The notes: generated from the letters alone by a model not told the origin. Numbered from the stretch's first letter, positions 49,543 to 59,300 are shown. The stretch is DNA of 60,731 nucleotides from an uncultured Eubacteriales bacterium (GCA_900319695.1 ONPN01000005.1:1-60731), one strand, 5' to 3'. Numbers and translations: made by a program.

Positions 49543-51987
49543 TGTTAGCAGAACACAGTCAAAGAAAAAAGCATTAAATATCCCGGAAAATCATATAATA
49601 ATGATGGCAAAATGCTTATTTTTACCCTAAAAATCGAAAAAATGTGTGCTACTGTTCGGGTCGGGAGAAACTAACCTCGTAGTGTCGGGAGATAACGACC
49701 AAAAGTAGCCGGAAAAGAAAAAGCCACTACCGCAACTCTTTCATATCCTTTACACTGGAGAGTGCCAACAACCCAGATGAAAGGAGAACAATGAAAGAGA
49801 TACTCAGTAATGGCTCTATGCGTAGTATAGCACAAGCCATTGAAGAAATGAAAGCCGAACAGGGAGAATCTTTCTCTCTGGAGAACATCAATCTTGCAGA
49901 GCTGGAACGACGAAGTGGTGTGTCACGCGGAAAGCTGCGCCGCCTGAAGCGAAACGGATTTCAAGATCTCCCGCGCGCGACGAAAGGCCGCAAGCATACG
50001 GTTACAAAGCTACGCGGCTATACCGGGATCATCGACAGCCTTCTTAAACAGGGAACCAAGAATTCCTCTGTCGTCCTGGATCGCCTGCGTGAGGCCGGGT
50101 TTGAAGGTGGCGCGACGATCGTGAAGGAATACATTGCCGCACACAAGCATCTCATGCCCGCCAAGCGACAGCAGATCTCACCGCAAGGGAACCGCGGTCG
50201 CCGCTACATGACAGAGCCGGGAGAAGCTTTCCAGATGGATTGGGGCTTCACGGAGGTGCTGGACTGCGAGGGGCGAGTCTACCGAGTCGCTTGCTTTGCT
50301 ATGATCTGCCATCATTGCGGACAGCGCTATGTGGAGTTCTTTCCCAACGCGAGGCAGGAAAACCTCTTCATCGGTATGATCCACGCCTTTCAGTACATGG
50401 GCATTCCGCGCTCCATCCTCACGGATAATATGAAGAGCGTGGTCATCCGCCGGGATTTGGATGGACATCCGCTATGGCAGAAGGATTACGAGACATTCAT
50501 GAAGACTGTCGGCTTCGAGACAAAGCTCTGCAAGCCGCGGCATCCGTTCACGAAGGGAAAGGTCGAGCGCCTCGTCCGCTTTGTGAAGGAGAACTTCCTC
50601 GTCGATCGGGTGTTCAGCAACACTAGCGATCTAAACTGGCAGGCGCTGGAATGGTGCAATTGGCAGAACGGCATTTACCACAGGGCGATCGACGGCGTAC
50701 CGCAGCAGCTTCATACCGAACGCTGCGTCGAACGCCTAAAAGAGCTTCCGAGAACAGACGCCGTAAAGTTCTATCTCTGCCCGGAGAGAAAGATTTCCTT
50801 CGATGGCTTCATCAATTACGAAGGCCGCCGCTTTGGTGTACCGTACAGCTATTCGGGCGCGACGGCCAGAGTCTCCCGCAGCGGTGACACGCTGTACATC
50901 TATTCCATCGACCTTCGTGTCCTGCTGGCCACCCATGATGTGACGTGGAGCCGGCGGGACAGCTTCTGTGAGGGGCAATATGAGGATCTGACCCAGCCGG
51001 AGGAGTTTCCGACGATGCCGGTCAAGACGCAGATTCGCCAGCTTCCGAAGCGAGCCAGTATGAACGAAAGCGCATTTGAAACGATCGCATCAGCGGCGTC
51101 GGTGTTGAAGCTGGACTTCTCTTCACAGGAGTTTGCAGGATTTGCAGAGGATCACGGCCTTTCTGAAGACGCGATCGAAGTGGTAAGGTCTGTCTTTTCC
51201 TATCTCAAGGACAAGAAGCAGCAGACGACGGTTCAGACGCTGCTTAAGATGAGTCGGCTGCCGACGAAGGAGCCGAAGACCTTTGAGAACTTCGACTTTA
51301 CCTTGCTGAAAGGCAGGGATGTGGAGCGTCTGAAAGCGCTGCCGTCACTGGCGGCAATATACTCTCATCGGAATCTGGCCTTCATCGGCCCGGCGGGAAC
51401 CGGGAAAACGCATCTGGCGCAGGCTTTTGGCTACGCCTGCTGCCAGCACGGTATGAAGACCTATTTCATTAAGGCCTCCGAGCTGCGTGACCGATTTACG
51501 GCTGCGAGGCGTGTGGGAAAGACCGATTCCTGCCTCAGCGCACTGGTACGGCCGAGCTGTCTGATCATTGACGAGATAGGCCACTGTGCCTTTGACAAGG
51601 AGAATACGAGATCGTTTTTCGATCTGATCGACCGGCGCTACAACAAAGAAGGCAACTTCAACATGATCTTCACCAGCAACAAAAATCCTTCGCTCTGGCG
51701 CGAAGATTTCGACGAGGACGCCACTCTGCTCTGTGCACTGGATCGCATTTTTGACGACGCTACCGTATTCAAGCTGCGCGGCGAGAGCTTCCGCGGCAAA
51801 AAGCTCGAAACCGTCTCGCTGCAAACTGGCAAGGTGAAAGCTGTAGAACCGGTATCTATAACGGAATAACAATTGACAGTGACAATCTGGGTTGTTTGGT
51901 TTTTACTTCAAATTGGCTCTGACTTTTCCGACAAGATTTGGTTCGTTACGCCCGACATAATTTGGTCGGGATCTCCCGACGCTAACA
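49543..51987 (+). mobile_element. IS21-family insertion sequence with a fused IstA-IstB gene
   Basis: The outer ends read TGTTAGC (49543-49549) and its complement GCTAACA (51981-51987). Inside both ends are repeated TCGGGAGA boxes (49659-49693 and complement 51965-51979), as expected for the multiple transposase sites of IS21. An inner left end at 49683 (TGTCGGGAGATAACGACC) is a possible alternative. No target duplication is obvious. Confidence 0.75.
49791..51869 (+). CDS. IS21-family IstA transposase fused to IstB ATPase
   Basis: 692 residues. IstA half (residues 1 to about 410): HTH regions near the N-terminus (ERRSGVSRGKLRRLKR), then the DDE core with QMDWGFTEVL, ILTDNMKSVV and FTKGKVERLVRFVKEN. 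IstB half (about 490-692): NLAFIGPAGTGKTHLAQAFG Walker A, CLIIDEIGHCAFD Walker B, and MIFTSNKNPSLW sensor. IS21 elements normally have istA and istB as separate overlapping genes; here one frame holds both without a stop. RBS GAAAGGAG precedes the ATG. Confidence 0.93.
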   Translation: MKEILSNGSMRSIAQAIEEMKAEQGESFSLENINLAELERRSGVSRGKLRRLKRNGFQDLPRATKGRKHTVTKLRGYTGIIDSLLKQGTKNSSVVLDRLREAGFEGGATIVKEYIAAHKHLMPAKRQQISPQGNRGRRYMTEPGEAFQMDWGFTEVLDCEGRVYRVACFAMICHHCGQRYVEFFPNARQENLFIGMIHAFQYMGIPRSILTDNMKSVVIRRDLDGHPLWQKDYETFMKTVGFETKLCKPRHPFTKGKVERLVRFVKENFLVDRVFSNTSDLNWQALEWCNWQNGIYHRAIDGVPQQLHTERCVERLKELPRTDAVKFYLCPERKISFDGFINYEGRRFGVPYSYSGATARVSRSGDTLYIYSIDLRVLLATHDVTWSRRDSFCEGQYEDLTQPEEFPTMPVKTQIRQLPKRASMNESAFETIASAASVLKLDFSSQEFAGFAEDHGLSEDAIEVVRSVFSYLKDKKQQTTVQTLLKMSRLPTKEPKTFENFDFTLLKGRDVERLKALPSLAAIYSHRNLAFIGPAGTGKTHLAQAFGYACCQHGMKTYFIKASELRDRFTAARRVGKTDSCLSALVRPSCLIIDEIGHCAFDKENTRSFFDLIDRRYNKEGNFNMIFTSNKNPSLWREDFDEDATLLCALDRIFDDATVFKLRGESFRGKKLETVSLQTGKVKAVEPVSITE

Positions 51988-52236
51988 CTACAACACACCA
52001 CTCAGTATAAAAGTGTGTGATTCATCACTCTATGAGTGGCGGAAAAATGTACACAAGTCGAAAACACCTGAATACCAGGGCGTGTAGAAATAATGTATAA
52101 CCTTAATCGAAATAAGCAACGCCATCGAAAAAGCTAATATGACAATTCAAGAGGGAGGCTTGTTCAAAAAAATTGTGGACAAACCTCCCTCTTTTCATAA
52201 ATCGCGTTTAATAAGAGCAATGTGGACAATCCGCAA
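51988..52236. other. AT-rich intergenic stretch with a terminator
   Basis: No gene is seen. A strong hairpin (52149-52163 with 52179-52193, AAGAGGGAGG-type arms, one mismatch) followed by TTTTC can end plus-strand transcription from the IS. No N-terminal GH18 remnant is recognised here. Confidence 0.6.
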
Positions 52237-52261
52237 AATGCGTTTCACCGTGAAACGCATT
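52237..52261. repeat. Left bracketing palindrome of the AT-rich module
   Basis: Twelve-base arms around one central base; the core is CGTTTCACCGTGAAACG. The same 17-base core occurs in a second palindrome at 56016-56046. The left copy has no long T tail, so it is less obviously a terminator than the right one. Confidence 0.7.
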
Positions 52262-52279
52262 ATAATTTCGCATAATCTC

Positions 52280-52307
52280 TTGCTATTTCACACTAATGTG
52301 ATAAAAT
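52280..52307 (+). promoter_or_regulatory. Promoter with operator-like palindrome for the GHKL gene
   Basis: TTGCTA (52280-52285), spacing 16, TAAAAT (52302-52307), 33 bases before the ATG. The spacer holds TCACACTAATGTGA, a 5-bp inverted repeat with a four-base centre, a likely repressor or activator site. RBS AAAGGAG follows. Confidence 0.6.
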
Positions 52308-52339
52308 GATTTCAGTTAATAACTAAAGGAGAATTAAAA

Positions 52340-54340
52340 ATGCGAAATTTCTCCATCAATATACGCGGAAGATTAAAAAACTTCAATTTACCGAAGAACC
52401 AACCACTTGTACCATTATTTGAGGCAGTAGTCAACTCAATACATGCTATTCAAGAGCGAAAGAACAAGGGAGAGGTTTTCAAGGGAAGAATTGTCATAAG
52501 AATACTCCGAGAAGACCAAATCTCCATGGGAGATGTGGTGGATCTTCCTCCTATCCAGTCATTTGAGATCGAAGATAATGGTGTTGGTTTTGATGAACCA
52601 AACTTCACGTCGTTCATGGAATCTGACTCAACATACAAAGCTACGCTCGGAGGAAAAGGTGTTGGCCGATTCTCATGGCTTATTGCTTATGAAAAAGCTG
52701 AGATTGAAAGTTGTTATACAGATAATGGCGTGTTTGTAAAGCGCGAATTTGAATTCACGCCTGATGCTTCTGGTATTGATGATCTCTTGTCAAACTGCGA
52801 CCATTTGGAGGATAATCGGACGATTGTGCGTTTACTAAACTGTATGAAGCCGTATTCGATTAGTTTACCAAAGCGTAGTAATACAATCGCAATGCGTATT
52901 ATTCAGCATTGCCTTGTCTATTTTATTTCAGATGATTGTCCCACAATTGATCTTATTGACAGTGATGAGAGCTACAACTTGAATTCTATTTTCCAAGATA
53001 AAATTCACTCAGAAGAAAACAAGGCAACAATAAAAGTAGGTGAAGAGTTATTTGAGCTTCTTCATGTAAAAGCCGAAGAATCAACAATTAATGGGAATAA
53101 ACTCTACCTTTGTGCAAATAATCGTTTAGTAGAAACAAAAGATTTAGATAAATATATCACCGACCTTGATCGAGAAATTTTTGATAAAGCTGGGTTTTGG
53201 TATATTGGCGTGCTGACGGGTAAATACTTTGATGACACTGTAGACATGAACCGGTTGTCTTTTAGTATTCCCGAAAACGGCTATAGCGAAACTGTAACAG
53301 GTGTTATTTCTATGGAGCAGATTATGAAATCCGTTACACTGAATATATCAGAGTTTCTTTCGGATTATCTTGCACCTATCACAGAGAATAAAATGAAGCG
53401 GATAAATTCATATGTCACAAATGAAGCTCCTCAGTTTCGCCATTTGCTTAAGTATATGCCCGACGAAATAGCGCGTATTAAGCCCAACCTTACAAGAGAC
53501 AAACTCGATGATGAATTACATAGAATTAAACGAGCCTTTGACAAAGCGGTTTCAGAGGAGAATTCCCAATTATTAAAGGACTTGAATGATGGGGTAATAT
53601 CTTCTGAACAGTATATTGATAAATTTGGTACACAGATTGAGAAAATCAACAGTGCAAACAGCGCCGCTTTGGCTGAGTATATCGCCCATAGAAAAGTCAT
53701 TATTGATTTAATGGAATTTGCCATTAGACGAAATGAAGATGGGCATTTTCAGAAGGAGAGCTTTTTACATAACCTTATATATCCGATGCGTACTACATCA
53801 ACAGAGATCCCATATAGTAATCACAATCTCTGGCTAATTGATGAGAAACTTGCATATTGTAATTATATTTCGTCTGATATTCCCTTTGATAATGACCCAA
53901 GCCAAGAGCGGACAGACATTATGATTCTTGATAATCCGGTTGCTGTTTCAGATGAAGAAAACACGGGAACTGAGTATGGGACCATTGTGCTTTTTGAATT
54001 GAAACGTCCAATGAGAAATGACTATTCAAGTAGTAGTAATCCAATTGAGCAATTGTATGGTTATGTTTCAAAACTGAAAACCAATAGAGTTAGCGATAAA
54101 AATGGCCGTATTATAAAAGTTGGCGGAAATACGAAATTCTATTTGTATGCAGTTTGCGATGTTACCTCCTCTCTTGAGCAACAGCTAGATTATCACGATT
54201 TTACACAAACACCAGATAAAATGGGGTATTACAAATACAATGAAAAAATGAATGCCTATCTTGAGGTGTTGTCATATGATAAGATAATCAATGATGCGAA
54301 GAAAAGAAATAAGATTTTGTTTGATAAACTAGGTATTTAA
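52340..54340 (+). CDS. GHKL ATPase joined to a PD-(D/E)XK-like nuclease domain
   Basis: 666 residues. GHKL (HATPase_c_3) motifs: N box FEAVVNSIHA (residues 27-36), G1 IEDNGVGF (77-84), G2 GGKGVGRF (104-111). A middle part of about 350 residues is helical with no clear match. The C-terminal domain has TDIMIL (Asp526), VLFELKRP (Glu553-x-Lys555) and EQLYGYV (Gln571), the order of acid, ExK and Q expected in a PD-(D/E)XK nuclease. The gene is AT-rich compared with the flanks. It faces a convergent two-gene operon. The pairing of ATP-gated clamp and nuclease recalls phage-defence effectors; that role is inferred. Confidence 0.75.
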   Translation: MRNFSINIRGRLKNFNLPKNQPLVPLFEAVVNSIHAIQERKNKGEVFKGRIVIRILREDQISMGDVVDLPPIQSFEIEDNGVGFDEPNFTSFMESDSTYKATLGGKGVGRFSWLIAYEKAEIESCYTDNGVFVKREFEFTPDASGIDDLLSNCDHLEDNRTIVRLLNCMKPYSISLPKRSNTIAMRIIQHCLVYFISDDCPTIDLIDSDESYNLNSIFQDKIHSEENKATIKVGEELFELLHVKAEESTINGNKLYLCANNRLVETKDLDKYITDLDREIFDKAGFWYIGVLTGKYFDDTVDMNRLSFSIPENGYSETVTGVISMEQIMKSVTLNISEFLSDYLAPITENKMKRINSYVTNEAPQFRHLLKYMPDEIARIKPNLTRDKLDDELHRIKRAFDKAVSEENSQLLKDLNDGVISSEQYIDKFGTQIEKINSANSAALAEYIAHRKVIIDLMEFAIRRNEDGHFQKESFLHNLIYPMRTTSTEIPYSNHNLWLIDEKLAYCNYISSDIPFDNDPSQERTDIMILDNPVAVSDEENTGTEYGTIVLFELKRPMRNDYSSSSNPIEQLYGYVSKLKTNRVSDKNGRIIKVGGNTKFYLYAVCDVTSSLEQQLDYHDFTQTPDKMGYYKYNEKMNAYLEVLSYDKIINDAKKRNKILFDKLGI

Positions 54341-54384
54341 TAATCGAGCAAGAGGATGCCAGTAGGTTTCCTCTTGCTCGATTA
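54341..54384. terminator. Bidirectional terminator between convergent genes
   Basis: A 16-bp perfect stem (54341-54356 with 54369-54384) right after the GHKL stop. It also lies just behind the small protein gene on the minus strand. Confidence 0.85.
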
Positions 54385-54387
54385 ACA

Positions 54388-54687
54388 TTAAGCTTTTTTT
54401 AACATTATTGCGCAGTAATGATGCGAAGTATCTGGTTCTTTTGCTTGTATAGAATCACGGGAGAATGAGTGAGGCGCTTTGTCGGGCTTTGTAAAAGATA
54501 CTGTCGCTTTTACAGATGGCTTAGCCTTCCTTTTTGGAAAGCAAACATATACTGTTCCATTTTGTTCTTTGACTTGTACTCCATCGATCGTTTTAACAAG
54601 TGTTATTAATTCTTTAGAGTTTGACTGTTTCTTTGCATCAAAGCTGATCCAGTCCTCTGAATTAACGTATGAACGGTTTTTTGGCAA
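54388..54687 (-). CDS. 99-residue hypothetical protein
   Basis: Starts at TTG 54687 with GAGGGGG ten bases upstream (the end of the preceding gene). Basic, soluble, no membrane helix. VNSEDWISFDAKKQSNSKEL and TIDGVQVKEQNGTVYVCFPK suggest a small beta-rich fold. The C-terminus SIQAKEPDTSHHYCAIMLKK has a Cys and His pair. No family is recognised. It is five bases behind the membrane protein gene, in the same operon. Confidence 0.6.
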   Translation of the reverse strand: MPKNRSYVNSEDWISFDAKKQSNSKELITLVKTIDGVQVKEQNGTVYVCFPKRKAKPSVKATVSFTKPDKAPHSFSRDSIQAKEPDTSHHYCAIMLKKA

Positions 54688-54692
54688 TTCAT

Positions 54693-55940
54693 TTACACCC
54701 CCTCTATTCTATGCAGTTTGTTTGCCACTCGTTTTTCTTCATTGATAATTCCGTTTGTAATATACTGGGGAATGCTATTGGTCTGTATTCCTGTAAGGGT
54801 AAACATACATACCTTATTCCATGGGCTTTCATCCGAGTCGCATAATACTGTTGCGCTATACCTTCGACCAACTTTATAACCATTCTTCTTGTAACTGAAA
54901 ATATAACGGGACTCGTTTCCCACTAGTATTGCGCCTAAAAGACCTGTTCTAAGAAGAGAGAATAGTTTTTGCTCAATTTCAACGTCTAAACCAATTTTTC
55001 CTTCCTCTAGGCTTAATTCACCTATATATGATTCTCCTCCATACCAACCATTATCTCGCCCTCCTTCGGGAGCGCCTGAATCAGCAGGCTGTGGATCTAG
55101 AATTCGCAGAAACGCAAGATAAATCACTAGAATCCGAGCAAGACAACAGTCATTAGGCGTAACCTTATCAGCAGAGGGTATTTTTTTCAACCGATTTGTT
55201 AACTTGTCTTTTTCAAGATTGAGTGTGTCTATAAGCGTGGTTCTTGTTGTTTCATTTCCATCATCAATCAAGTTGTGGTAAGTATTGCGAATTAGTTCAA
55301 AAGTAATATCATCTTCATGAGGAAGTCGATATGTTACTGAAAGGATTCCATTTATATCGTGTTCGCTTTTTAGAATGTGTTCATCAGATGTAACAGTGTA
55401 TATAGCATAACCACCTTTTACGGTTCGCTTATAGGAAAAAAGTTGTTCAGCTATGATGTTCTTATGAGCGATTTTCCCTAATACCTTCCCTTTTTGGGGG
55501 AGATTTCGTGATCCTTGTGCCCCCCACAGAAATGAGTATGATGCACAAAAAGCAAAAAGCAATCCATCAATAAGAACAATCCAGTCTGCACTGAGAGGAT
55601 AGTTTAATGCAAACACGTTGAAATATACAAATACTAAAAACGCGATTGTAAATAAGGCAATGCTAGTTTTTGAAGTCTCTTTTTTCTGCCACAATAGAAT
55701 CGCAGCAACAATAATATCTGCGATGCCCAGAATAATAGTAACAGAGTTTGATAGTGACTCAAGTAGCACTTTGGCTATATCATGGCCTTGATTTTGAGGA
55801 ATGACAGGATTTTGAGGAACGGCAGAATGATTCTTACTATAAAGGATAATACCTATACAGATGGCAGCATATACAAAAGTTGATCCAATGTTTACTATGA
55901 CAGGGAGAATGCGGATAGAACGGCTATCTTTCATAATCAT
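54693..55940 (-). CDS. Four-helix membrane protein with a cytoplasmic domain
   Basis: 415 residues; ATG 55940 or 55934 (AAAGAG upstream). Four membrane helices in the first 150 residues (about 10-32, 62-84, 93-112, 121-140), each near 20 residues. The remaining 265 residues are soluble: HKNIIAEQLFSYKRTVKGGY, DDITFELIRNTYHNLIDDG, NDCCLARILVIYLAFLRILD, KLFSLLRTGLLGAILVGNES. No enzyme motif is recognised. Unlike typical pore-forming effectors it is large. Being encoded beside a GHKL-nuclease protein, it might be a membrane effector, sensor or anchor. Confidence 0.65.
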   Translation of the reverse strand: MIMKDSRSIRILPVIVNIGSTFVYAAICIGIILYSKNHSAVPQNPVIPQNQGHDIAKVLLESLSNSVTIILGIADIIVAAILLWQKKETSKTSIALFTIAFLVFVYFNVFALNYPLSADWIVLIDGLLFAFCASYSFLWGAQGSRNLPQKGKVLGKIAHKNIIAEQLFSYKRTVKGGYAIYTVTSDEHILKSEHDINGILSVTYRLPHEDDITFELIRNTYHNLIDDGNETTRTTLIDTLNLEKDKLTNRLKKIPSADKVTPNDCCLARILVIYLAFLRILDPQPADSGAPEGGRDNGWYGGESYIGELSLEEGKIGLDVEIEQKLFSLLRTGLLGAILVGNESRYIFSYKKNGYKVGRRYSATVLCDSDESPWNKVCMFTLTGIQTNSIPQYITNGIINEEKRVANKLHRIEGV

Positions 55941-55967
55941 TATTCTCTTTATCTAAATGATACCTTT

Positions 55968-55995
55968 ATTATAGCATCTTTATTGCCTTTTTCAA
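55968..55995 (-). promoter_or_regulatory. Promoter of the membrane protein operon
   Basis: On the minus strand TTGAAA (55990-55995), spacing 16, TATAAT (55968-55973), 27 bases before ATG 55940. Confidence 0.65.
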
Positions 55996-56015
55996 TGCTT
56001 TATATCGAAAATGTC

Positions 56016-56046
56016 AAAAATCCGTTTCACCGTGAAACGGATTTTT
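56016..56046. repeat. Right bracketing palindrome of the AT-rich module, also terminator-like
   Basis: AAAAATCCGTTTCA arms around CCG, then TGAAACGGATTTTT; the core CGTTTCACCGTGAAACG equals that at 52241-52257. A on one side and T on the other make it a bidirectional terminator for either flank. It separates the AT-rich module from the GC-rich pilus operon. Confidence 0.75.
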
Positions 56047-56091
56047 TATATATACCGCAAAGCCCCAAAATTACCGTAAGGGAGGGATGCC

Positions 56092-56331
56092 ATGTATTTT
56101 ACCAATGGCGATCATAGGGCTTTTGAAAGTCTCATGCGAGGGACACCCGGCTCTGACCACTATGACAGCGGCAAGGACGGCCCACACCCGGAGTGTCGGA
56201 GCTGCCGCTGGCACCGACCGTACCGCAAGGATCGGTACTGCAAGTTTGTCGAGTGTCCCTTTACTCCCGGCCGCATGACCGCCATCAGCAAGGGCAATCC
56301 GCCGGGGAAAGGAGGTGGTGCCGTCCGCTAA
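56092..56331 (+). CDS. Small cysteine-rich protein of integrative elements
   Basis: 79 residues. GGGAGGG lies six bases before ATG 56092. The middle holds CRSCRWHRPYRKDRYCKFVEC, which looks like a zinc-binding knuckle (CxxC...C...C). Similar short cysteine-rich proteins are usual in Gram-positive integrative conjugative elements; I cannot name the family. The stop at 56331 lies 43 bases before the likely adhesin start. Confidence 0.65.
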   Translation: MYFTNGDHRAFESLMRGTPGSDHYDSGKDGPHPECRSCRWHRPYRKDRYCKFVECPFTPGRMTAISKGNPPGKGGGAVR

Positions 56332-56374
56332 TCTCTCTTTTCCCCAAAAACTATTACATAGGAGGCGATTGCCA

Positions 56375-59300
56375 ATTCTCAAAACAAAATGGCGCAGAAG
56401 CATTGCTGTGCTGCTCTGCGTTATGCTCATGTCCTGCGCAGCCTTTTCCCTGACCGCCTATGCGGACTCGGCGGTCATTACCACCGGCACTATGTACTCA
56501 TATTTCCAGACGTACAATACATCCGGTGTCTGGGTCGACCTCCAGACGCCCGGACACGCTACTTCTGACGGTCAAGTGGCCTACTGCCTGCAAACCAGCA
56601 AAGATAACCCGTATAACGCAGCCTACTCCTCCATCGACGGCGAGTATGTGTACGACGAGTATGTTTTGACCGGCCTCAAGGCGATTCTCACCCACGGCTA
56701 CCCCGCGGACAATGGCGGCTTTTCTGACCTGGAGGCCAGATACGCAACCGCGAACGCGATCCGTTTTTTCTTAGCTGAGAATTACGCCGATGGGATGCCC
56801 CAGTACCTCAATCTCAATGTCAACGGCGACTGGATCAGAGGCAGGCCCGGCTATGAAGATCTGTTCTATTGGTCGCTTAGCTTGCTGCAAATGGCGCGTT
56901 CCGGGAATGTATCTACCAGCGGTGCCGGGAGCCTGACGTTTAGCCCATCGGAGATCACGCTCACTCAGGAGGGAGACTACTTCACCGGCAGCGTCACACT
57001 CACCAACGGTATCAACGGCACCTATGACCTCATGGACGATATGCCGGAGGGCAAGCAAATTCTCGGACATACCGGCGCGGATCATGAAACGCTGACAATC
57101 AAAATTCCCGCTGCCTATGCCAACGGCAGCTATACGCTGTGCGCCTACGGGATGGATCACCTGCCCACCGCAAAACTGTTCTTCTGGGCGCCGTCCGTCT
57201 ACAACCAGCAGAGAATCGTCACAAGCACACTGGACGGCTCACAGGACGTTTTTGTGAGAGGCTTCCTCACGGTGAAAACACCAAGCGCGACCGTGCAACC
57301 GCAGAAAGGCAGCTTGCAGATCACCAAAACAGACGACAGCGGCAACCCGCTTTCCGGTGTTGGCTTCACCCTGTACGATGCTTCCAAGCGTGCGATCAGC
57401 ACCAAGACCACAGACAGCAGCGGTATTGTCACGTTCTCCGATCTTGACCTCGGCAACTACTATTACGCAGAAACGAGCGCCCTGCCTGGTTATGTGCTGG
57501 ATTCCACGCAGTACCCGGTCTCCGTTTCCTCCAATGGGCAGGTCGTGAAAAAGACCATGACCAACACCCCGGAGAAAGGCGGACTCCAGATCACCAAGAC
57601 GGACGAGAGCGGCAATCCCCTTTCCGGTGTTGGCTTTACTCTGTACGACAGCTCCAAGCGCACCATCAGCACCAAGACTACAGACAGCTCCGGCGTCGTA
57701 TCATTCAGCGATCTTGCCCCCGGCAATTACTACTATGCGGAAACCAGCGCGCTCCCCGGATATGTCCCGGACACCACGCAGTATGCGGTATCTATCACAA
57801 CGAGCAGCCTGCTTGTGCAGAAAACCGTCACGAATGAGCGCATCCCGTCCAAGGGCAGCTTGAAGCTCGTCAAGACCGATGAAAACGGCACCCCGATTGC
57901 AAGCACCGGCTTCCAGCTGCTTGACAGCGACGGCAACCGGATTGCAAGCGGCGGGACAGACAGCAGCGGTGTCCTGGTATTTTCCAATCTCCCGTTGGGC
58001 AACTATTTCTATCAGGAAACCTTTGCAGTTCCCGGTTATGCGCTGGACGATACCAAGTACCCCATCAGCATTACGGAGGACGGGCAGACCATCACCAAAA
58101 CTATCGTGAACTACAAATCCGCGGGAACTATCAAGATTCTCAAAACTGATTCCGAAACCGGTGAACCCCTGCAAGGCGCAGAGTTTACCATCCTTGATGA
58201 AAACATGCGCGAAGTTACCAAGGGAACGACTGATGAAACCGGCCTCGTGGTTTTTGCGGGACTGCCCCTCGGCCCGTATTACTGCCAGGAGACACAGGCA
58301 CCTCCCGGATATTTCCCGCTGGGCAGCATCGAGCTTGTATATCTGGACGGGAACGGAAAGGTCGTCACGCTGACCTACACCAACAAGCCCGCCAGAGGCA
58401 GCATCAAGCTCACGAAGAAGAACAGCGACGGAGAGCTTTTGCGCGGCGTGGTGTTCACTCTCTACGACGCAGACAAGAACGAGATCAAGACCGGCACGAC
58501 GGACGAAAACGGCGTTGTAGTCTTTGACAATCTTCCCATTGGGGATTACTGGTATGCCGAAACCTCAGAGCTTACCGGCTATGTACCGAACCATAACCTC
58601 ATGGCGGCGCGGGTCGGCTTCCATACCGCAGTTGACGAACACACATTCACCAACTACAAGGCTCATGGTCATGTCCGGGTAATCAAGAGCGACGAAAACG
58701 GCACACCGCTTGCGGGCGTTCACTTCAAGCTGACGGACGAGGCCGGAAACCTGATCGACGAGGGCGACACCGGAACGGACGGCAAGCTCATTTTCTCCAT
58801 GCTCCCCGTTGGCAAGTATATTCTCAAAGAAACCGCGACGCTGACCGGCTATGTGCTGGACGAAACCCCATTTTCCATTGAGTTAGTGAATGACGGTGAT
58901 GTGGTAACAAAAGAGATCACCAACAGCCAGCAAACCGGCAGTATAGCAATCCTCAAAACCGACACGGAGACAAACAAGCCCCTTGCGGGAGCGCATTTCA
59001 AGCTGACGTATTCGACCGGCAAGCTCATCAAGGAGGGCGACACCGCAGCGGACGGCAAGCTCACCTTCACCGGCCTTCCCCTCGGCACCTACAAGTTGAC
59101 CGAAACAGCGGCCCCGACTGGTTATGTCCTGGACTCTACCCCGATCACCGTTGAAGTCACGAACGCCGGGCAGACTGTGAGCAAGACGATCACCAATGCC
59201 AAGCAGACCGGCAGTATAGCAATCCTAAAGACCGACGCCGATACAAGCAGCCCCCTTGCGGGAGCGCATTTCAAGCTGACGGATTCCACGGGCAGCCCCA

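Noticed and set aside
52241-52257. parS-like site (GTTTCAC...GTGAAAC)
   Set aside because: The known parS has an even palindrome TGTTTCACGTGAAACA; here an extra central base breaks the match, and the right copy has terminator-type A/T flanks.
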